DNA of 64,000 nucleotides, from contig NC_057794.1 in NCBI RefSeq assembly GCF_018294505.1, positions 188,327,716 to 188,391,715 of the forward strand, in the 5' to 3' direction. Origin of the DNA: Triticum aestivum. Taxonomy: Eukaryota; Streptophyta; Magnoliopsida; Poales; Poaceae. The position numbers and the translations under genes were made by a program. A model generated the notes under the pieces. It saw only the letters and a list, made by a program, of their open reading frames with translations. It did no database searches and was not told the origin of the DNA. This document shows, one piece after another, positions 57,984 through 64,000 of this stretch. Numbering within the stretch: the first letter of the stretch is position 1; each line of letters starts with the position of its first letter.

Positions 57984-58063
57984 GGCGGATGGAAGGGGGG
58001 AGCAGAAGCTGAAGGAAGGAGGAGATGAAGGAATGCGTGACGCCATCCCCCCCCTTCCCGCTC

Positions 58064-58074
58064 CTTATAAAGGA
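58064..58074 (-). promoter_or_regulatory. TATA-like box for the antisense ORF
   Basis: The minus strand reads CCTTTATAAGG, about 80 bases upstream of the preferred ATG at 57983. Confidence 0.4.
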
Positions 58075-58580
58075 ACGGGTTGGGGGCTCGGCTGCCCCGC
58101 TCAGCCAATCAAGGCATGGAAGGCGCAGGGAACTGGGACCGACCCGCCTCCCCAGCCCGCGGCGGCCCGGTTTCCCGCCTCCACCGTTCGCCACCCCAAG
58201 CGCATGAGAGCCACGTGGAAAGCGTGCAGGACCGAGGTGACGGGTGAGGCGACCTCTCCCCACCCCGTGATTGTGGGGAGTGGACGCCTTGAAGACCACG
58301 CCTCGGCCCCATTCAGTAAATGGGCCGCGCCTCCGCGCCTCCCTCCGTTTATGGGGAAGGCGCGAACCGCCCCCTTTACTATGACGTGACGCATGCATGC
58401 AGAGCTCAACCCCAAGCATGCTGCCCACGTCACACACGCCTCCCCACGCCGCGCCACGCGCGGGAAGCATGGGAAGCACAGCGCACGAAGAGACTTACCG
58501 AGGTAAAAACCACCCCGCCTGCCCGTGCACCGTTTTTGGGCCTAGCCCAACGATGCGATTGCGCTTACGTGTGGCCCAGG
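58075..58580. other. Non-coding stretch between antisense ORF and right LTR
   Basis: About 500 bases, GC-rich, with many overlapping ORFs on both strands and no domain. It may hold the antisense promoter region. Confidence 0.45.
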
Positions 58581-58592
58581 CCCGGGGGCTCC
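58581..58592 (+). other. Polypurine tract region of the long Gypsy element
   Basis: CCCGGGGGCTCC ends directly at the TGTCGG start of the right LTR. Confidence 0.6.
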
Positions 58593-59647
58593 TGTCGGTG
58601 TACAAAAAGAGGGGTACACTTTTTGTACCCCTATAATTGTGCACGGGCAGTCTGAGCCACGGGCACCACCACACTGAGCAAGGTAAGGGAGGTGAGCCAA
58701 GGTAAGGCCGAAGCTCAAGAGAAGCAGAACGACGCCAAGACCAAGACCACAAAGAGAAAAGGGGACGAAACGGACCCCCCGGCAAGATCCTTGCCGGGAG
58801 GCGGTTTTAGCAAACTCGGCAAGACCCTTGCTGTGGCAGCTCGCCCCACACCTACGGAGTGAGTCACCCTTGAGTCCACTGCCCCCATCGGGCAAGGATT
58901 CAGGAGACATCCCCGTGGTGGCATGCAGATCTTTGTGAAGACATTCAAGATCAGATACACCCTTTAGAAGATGATGATCCTTGGCGGGATCCCAGCCAAG
59001 GAGGACCACAAGGCCCCTGGCAAGAGCCTTGCCGGGGATGACAGCAGGTGCCATGGCAAGACCCTTGCCGGGGCCCCGTCAAGGCCCTTGCCAAGAACAC
59101 CCGTAGGGCCACCATCAGGCCCACGCCAGTCAAACCACTCCACCGCCGTTCGCATGCAGCTGCCGACCCAACCAGCTGGGCAGGCACCTGCGTGGCGGCA
59201 TGCGAATCTTTGTGGAGACCCACCACTGCGCCACCTCAGCTGCCTGCCTGCCTACATGGCACTGCGGGCGCCGCTGGCCAGGGCGCGTGTCGACACGAGA
59301 GGGAGCGGCGACGGACGAGACAGGGCTCTCCCCGTCCCCGATAAAGCAAGGACACCTGGGCAAGACACATTAAATGTGCCTTGTCTTGTACTGCAAGGGA
59401 TAACCTCACATCACTGTACCCTTTCCACCTCCTGTGTGCCACTGTGGCAACCCCTTTCCTATAAAAGGAGGCCCGAGGCGACCAGGAGGAGGACTCGGCT
59501 TTTTGGAGCTCCTCACGCCCCATAGCTAGCTCAAGAACAAAGATATACAATCCACCAAAGCAGGAGTAGGGTTTTATGCATCCCCGCGGCCCGAACTTGG
59601 ATAAACGAACCGTGTGCTATCTGTTTGATCCGCTCTTCTCATGACCC
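58593..59647 (+). repeat. Right LTR of the long Gypsy element, truncated
   Basis: Homologous to 44346-45386 from TGTCGGTGTAC onward. Homology stops after CTTCTCATGACCC at 59647, while the left LTR continues for 58 more bases. The missing tail removes the LTR end and the target duplication. Confidence 0.9.
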
Positions 59648-61433
59648 GTTCTTAGAAACTGAGTTCTGTGTTGGTAATGGTAGCGGTGAGAGGTAATGGT
59701 AGCGGTGGGTTGTCTCATTGAAACCGTTCTTAGGAACTAAGTTCTGTGTCTGTGATCCATGAACAGCTACTACCACTCATTGGGATCCTTAATTGACCCT
59801 CTCGGCTTCTTAATCACCCTAGTCCTCTGTCCAGGAGTTGCAACTAGTATCTGGTGTTTTTAGGATATGTGTTGGTGGCCGTGCGTACCGCTGACCCCAG
59901 GGGTGGGCTATGTTGCGGTAGATACACCGTGGCCGGGCATGCCGGGCGCCCGTTTGGTGTCTCGGAACCCTGTACACATCGTTCGGGTCCGTATGTGGAA
60001 ACCTCGGCCGGACTTCCTGCGGATGGAACTTGGATAGGCAATAAACCTGGACTAGAGACTTAAGTGTTTAGGTAGGCCGTGGCCGACACCCTCGTTGGGC
60101 TTCCGCTTGAAGGTTGCCGAGTACATGTCGTGTAAACGATGGTAAGTGGTGGGAGCGTGTGTGAAGAAATACACCCCTACAGGGTTATCAATATCTATTC
60201 GAATAGCTGGATTCCTCGGATATGGAAACTTGGACCCCTTGCATAGTTCATAGACAAGTGAAAGTGGATACTCTAAAACGCGCAAGATAAGCGTGAGTGT
60301 TATGGATGGCGTTCTCATGGGAAGACGGGAGCGGATCCATAGTGGTGTATTGATATGGTGAATATGTGGACTCGTGTGCGCCACCTCAACAGAGTTGCTC
60401 GCAGTCGTAGTTCAGGTTAGCCACTGAGTCAAAGCTGGCTTGCTGCAGTTAAACTCCACCACCCCCCTTGTTGATACCGATGCATATGTAGTTAGTTCTG
60501 ATGTAAGTCTTGCTGAGTACATCTGTACTCACGTTTGTTTAATTTATGTTTTTGCAGAGAGACTTCAGTCTCGCTAGTAGTTCTGCGTGGACTTCGACAT
60601 TTAGCTTGATACCTCAGCTACGATCTTGTGCCCTCGGCAGGATCTGGTAGATAATCAGGCTTCTTAGCCTCTTTCATTTGTAGATGTTTGTACTCAGACA
60701 TGTTAAGCTTCCACATGTGCTTTGATTTGTATGCTATGATTGTTGTGTCATGAGACCCATGTTTGTAATATCTCGCTCCTCGGAGCATAATGAATAAATA
60801 CTTGAGTCGTAGAGTTATGTTGTGATGCCATGTTGTATTTACACATATCGAGCATATTGTGTGTATGATTGAAATGCTTCGTATGTGTGGGATCCGACAA
60901 TCTAGTTGTTTATCCTTGGCAGACTCTCTTATGGGGAAATGTAGTCTAGTGCTTCCATGAGCCATAGTAGTCCACTACAGGCCGGTTCACCGGAGTCCTG
61001 CTAGCCCAGCACTACTGCTCAGGACACTTGACTGGCCGGCATGTGTTCCACTTCGTTCCTGTGTCTGTCCCTTCGGGGAAATGTCACGCGGTGAAATCCA
61101 GAGTCCTGCCTAGCCTGCTACAGCCCAGGTTCCCGGAGTCCTGTTAGCCCAGTGGTACAGCCCGGATTCACACGCTACTGACCGACATGCTCGATGTGAT
61201 TCATGTATGCCTGTCCCCATAGGTTGGTGCCGCTTTGGGTTCACGATTAGCCATGTCGGCCCGTGTTCTTTGTCATATGGATGCTAGCGACATTATCATA
61301 TACGTGAGCCAAAAGGCGCAAACGGTCCCGGGCCAGGTAAGGTGGCACCCGTGGGAATACCGTGCGTGAGACCGCAAAGTGATATGAAGTGTTACATGCT
61401 GGATCGGTGTGACTTAGGATCGGTGTCCTGACA
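59648..61433 (+). repeat. LTR of the Del/Tekay-like element, 5' end lost
   Basis: About 1.8 kb ending GATCGGTGTCCTGACA four bases before the PBS. A duplicated GAGTCCTG.TAGCCCAG phrase lies near 60991 and 61137. CATAATGAATAAATAC near 60786 could be a polyadenylation signal. The left boundary is a junction, not a TG end, though a TG at 59642 falls within the shared bases. Confidence 0.6.
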
Positions 61434-61437
61434 GCTT

Positions 61438-61450
61438 TGGTATCAGAGCC
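61438..61450 (+). other. Primer-binding site, initiator Met tRNA type
   Basis: TGGTATCAGAGCC, four bases after the LTR end. Confidence 0.88.
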
Positions 61451-64000
61451 TGACTGCCTATAGGATTTCCAAGCCAAACCGGTCGAAGTTGTGTCTAGAA
61501 ATGCTTTAGTTATGTAGGGGAATTGATTGTGGAAGGGAACGTAAGGCTCTTTTTACTCCTTATCCTCATAACCTTCTGATCTGAGTCACCCTCTTCTTTT
61601 CTATGGGGGTTAAGAACTAGGCTTCTCTTCTATCTCTCAGGATGACGTGTTAATAAAACCGTAGTTGCCTAGGATTTTTGAGTTCAAGCCTCAGTTCCAT
61701 TCCTACTACTTCCGTATGTTGACAGATGATCTCAGAACCTTGATATTGTGTTGTTGAGTGATTATGCCACCATTTTTGCAGGATGTCTCAAATAATTTTG
61801 AGCATTTACAGTCGTTATGCTGTCCGAGTCATCCCAGGTGTCTAAATAGTCTGATGCATTTGCAAATCCCTTCTTCCCGTTCCCGATGTCCCTTTGGGCT
61901 AGTTCAACCACACTAATCGATGAGTTGAGGTACTCTATTGCCTCGACATATATGTTGGAGCTATTTTTATGGCCCTAGGTGTTTTAGGGAGTCACCTAGT
62001 GATCTAGCCATGTTTGTATTCCTAGTGTGTGATTCTGGCCATTATTCTCGAAAGCATCCCTTGATGCCATGTAGTAGTAGGTACTCTATTCATGGGTTCT
62101 TGAACCCGAGATTCACCCTACTTACCTCATGTTGATAGTGCTGCTAGTTCCTTTAGGCTATTAGTAACCTTTGCGGTAGTCCTCGAGGTTCGTGGTACAT
62201 CCTTCTTCCAATTATCATGAACCATTCTTGGCAGGAGTTCTTTTGAACCAAAAGGTCATGACAGAGTGCTCCTGATGAGTTCTCCATTCTATGTTGTGAC
62301 TCTGCCAACCCTACCTTTCTGCATGGGTTATCCGGAAGAAATATGTTGAACTCGTTTGACATACTAATCTATGCATCCACAACTCAGAAAGTTATATGTT
62401 CCTTTGAGTTGTCCCCCTTCCGTTATATTCCGACCTTCGTCTATCAATTGATAGTCAAGAGTATGTGAGCATTCGTTCATCGGTGCCTATTACTCTTGTG
62501 GTCCGTTGAGCCGTTCTATTTCAGAATGACTAGGAGAAACAAACTCCAGTACCTCATCCATTTCTAGGATTGGGTCAAAGCAGTTGTATTTCGCAGATCA
62601 AATGCAATCAAGCTATTGGTCTATTCTACCCTGAAGTATTATCCACTTTATGTCAGGAATGTCATGAGAATTGCACCTTCCCTTATGAATTCTTGATGTA
62701 GTGATACTTCCCGCCATCATTATTCATTCCCCAGTGACGTGCTGTCGCAACCGGAATACCGACAACTGAATCGTGATGTGTGAAATCAATACTCCTAGCA
62801 ACTCTTTGATTGGTAGTTAATGGACATTAATATCATTCTTAGTGTGCTGATTATTGAATCATCACCCTAAGGTTGATCGTGCTACCTAGTCCTTATTTCC
62901 TGGTGCACTCTTTGATCAATGGGTTAGGATTTTGCCAAACCCTTGCTCTTTTGGTCATATCGTCTTGCCCTCAAGAGCAAGATTGAGCTCGAGCTTAGTA
63001 TCATGACGGTGGTTCGTGATTTTCCGAATATCTTCTCGGAAGTGTTACCAAGTTGTCACCTGACTGCTATGTGGAGTTCGTGATCAAGTTGGTTTCTTGC
63101 AAACCAGCCATTCTCCAAGAATCTGTGTTGGTTACCCCCTGAGCTAGTTTTTAAGCTAAACAATAACTTGGAGAGTTGGAAGATAAAAGCTTGTCAGCTT
63201 AGTTCATCTCAAGGGATATATTTGCGAGTGTTGAAGAAAGATGATATCTCCATCGATTGGTCCTCGTGATCAGTTGGTGGATATATTGCCTTGTCAAAAC
63301 TTTGACTTGAGTATGGTTTATCATCAAGTCAAATCAGAACTAACGATGTTTGTAATGTTGTCTTACTCGTGGTTGATCCCTCGAGCATACACCATTACAT
63401 CTTTGGTCTGACCAATGCTATCACCGTGTTCACATGATGGTGGAAGTCCAGTGATATGGAAATTCCGATGAGTTGCTGTTGAACCCATCAGCAATATTTT
63501 GTCTCCCCCATGACTCATGTTGAACATCCACTTAGTGTTGGAAACTTGTGTAAGCATTTCTTCATGTTTCGTTCATGAAGCTTATGTTTGGATGAAAGTA
63601 GTGACTTCCTCTAATTCATGTGCATCTGATGCAAGTTGCCGCCATGGATTCGAGGAAGTCAATGTTGCTTCTTTTGGAATCATCCCAAATCAGTCATGCA
63701 TACGTGCGAAGCATCCTGTGGTTCGGAGACTTGCAACCTTCGTTCTATATGTGTCCCTAGCACACCAAGCCACTAATTTATTTGTTCAAGGAAAAGGAGT
63801 TGTTGTGCCAATCCTAGGTCATGCACAAGACTTTGTTACCTAGATGATGGTTCCCCACCTAAACTCGGTAGTATTTTATCATAAGACTACTATATGGTCA
63901 TGCTTCTCTGGGACAGCGTGTTCACATGTGTTTAGCAAAACCAGCTCATGTTTTGGAGCTTGCTATCTTAGTTCATTTCCCGAGAATCTCGCAACATTAT
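61451..64000 (+). pseudogene. Degenerate gag-pol remnant of the Del/Tekay-like element
   Basis: No long frame survives. Around 63005-63060 the plus strand gives VVRDFPNIFSEVLP, the segment before Gypsy RT. Near 63300-63345 comes a QNFDLSMVYHQVKSE-like match to the RT palm, and near 63390-63430 a HHYIFGLTNAITVF-like match to the next RT motif. Frameshifts and stops occur every few codons. The gag part (61450-62900) is too decayed to delimit. Confidence 0.55.

Larger units (their letters stand above)
44346..59647 (+). mobile_element. Long Gypsy (Tat-like) retrotransposon with full gag-pol and antisense ORF
   Basis: Left LTR 44346-45444, PBS, gag, protease, RT, RNase H, integrase, a long 3' region with an antisense B3-like ORF, PPT and a right LTR truncated at 59647. 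The order protease-RT-RNase H-integrase is Gypsy. Its pol is split by an inverted 4.2-kb unit at 49513-53747. Without that insertion the element is about 11.1 kb. It is inserted in the Fatima-like antisense ORF; the preceding five bases are GCTTC, but the matching right copy is lost. A hand comparison of the first 245 LTR bases shows about a dozen differences, mostly transitions. Confidence 0.9.
59648..64000 (+). mobile_element. Del/Tekay-like Gypsy retrotransposon, decayed
   Basis: LTR sequence to 61433, a Met-tRNA primer site, then 2.5 kb of heavily mutated internal sequence with recognisable RT remnants on the plus strand. It starts at a breakpoint and continues past the window end. Lineage assignment rests on the PBS and on the RT-leading motif of the VVRDFPNIFSEVLP kind. 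Confidence 0.65.

Noticed and set aside
57739..58479. 246-aa minus-strand ORF overlapping the B3-like ORF in another frame
   Set aside because: Low-complexity Gly/Arg/Ser text from GC-rich DNA, no domain, and it competes with a better frame.
1..64000. CRISPR arrays, bacterial operons, ribosomal RNA genes
   Set aside because: No spaced direct repeats of that kind, no Shine-Dalgarno gene layout and no rRNA sequence; the DNA is plant nuclear.

Overview
This window is intergenic plant nuclear DNA, almost certainly from a Triticeae grass (wheat, Aegilops, rye or barley). I see no ordinary host gene. Nearly everything is nested transposable elements whose ends and target-site duplications (TSDs) can be read directly. 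The Athila-type LTRs starting TGATACGTCTCC, the Fatima-like LTR starting TGAGGGAGTCC and the 4.2-kb TGTAACACCCC unit point to Triticeae; family names are from memory and tentative.

Layout. 1-12412: part of a minus-strand Copia retrotransposon whose gag is split by a complete Athila-type element (1579-9970, TSD AAGGC). 12413-13769: AT-rich DNA with a decayed 150-180 bp tandem repeat. 13770-23614: a CACTA DNA transposon, with a terminal motif at its left (3') end, a 5-kb subterminal zone of minisatellites and diverged repeats, an apparently intact two-exon GRF zinc-finger gene (plus strand) and a TNP2-type transposase (minus strand) cut off by the next insertion. 23615-31881: a second Athila-type element without gag that carries one unknown 254-aa ORF. 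It is interrupted by a 4193-bp solo-LTR-like unit (26831-31023, TSD CCAAG) and lacks its right LTR.

31882-37620: 3' part of a minus-strand Tat-like Gypsy element with a multi-exon antisense ORF. 37621-38173: an LTR fragment. 38174-44345: 5' part of a Fatima-like Gypsy element (gag, protease, antisense ORF). 44346-59647: a long Gypsy element with gag, protease, RT, RNase H and integrase plus an open antisense ORF with a B3-like domain. Its polymerase is split by a second, inverted copy of the 4.2-kb unit (49513-53747, TSD GCGCC), and its right LTR is truncated. 59648-64000: LTR and badly decayed pol of a Del/Tekay-like Gypsy element.

The most interesting points are genes of unexpected kind inside mobile elements: the GRF gene in the CACTA, the antisense B3-like ORF, the recurrent antisense ORFs in three Tat-like elements, and two short reading frames shared by the two 4.2-kb units. 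The autonomous-looking elements are inactivated mostly by TAG or TGA stops of the kind made by C-to-T decay, while the antisense B3-like ORF and the GRF gene are open.
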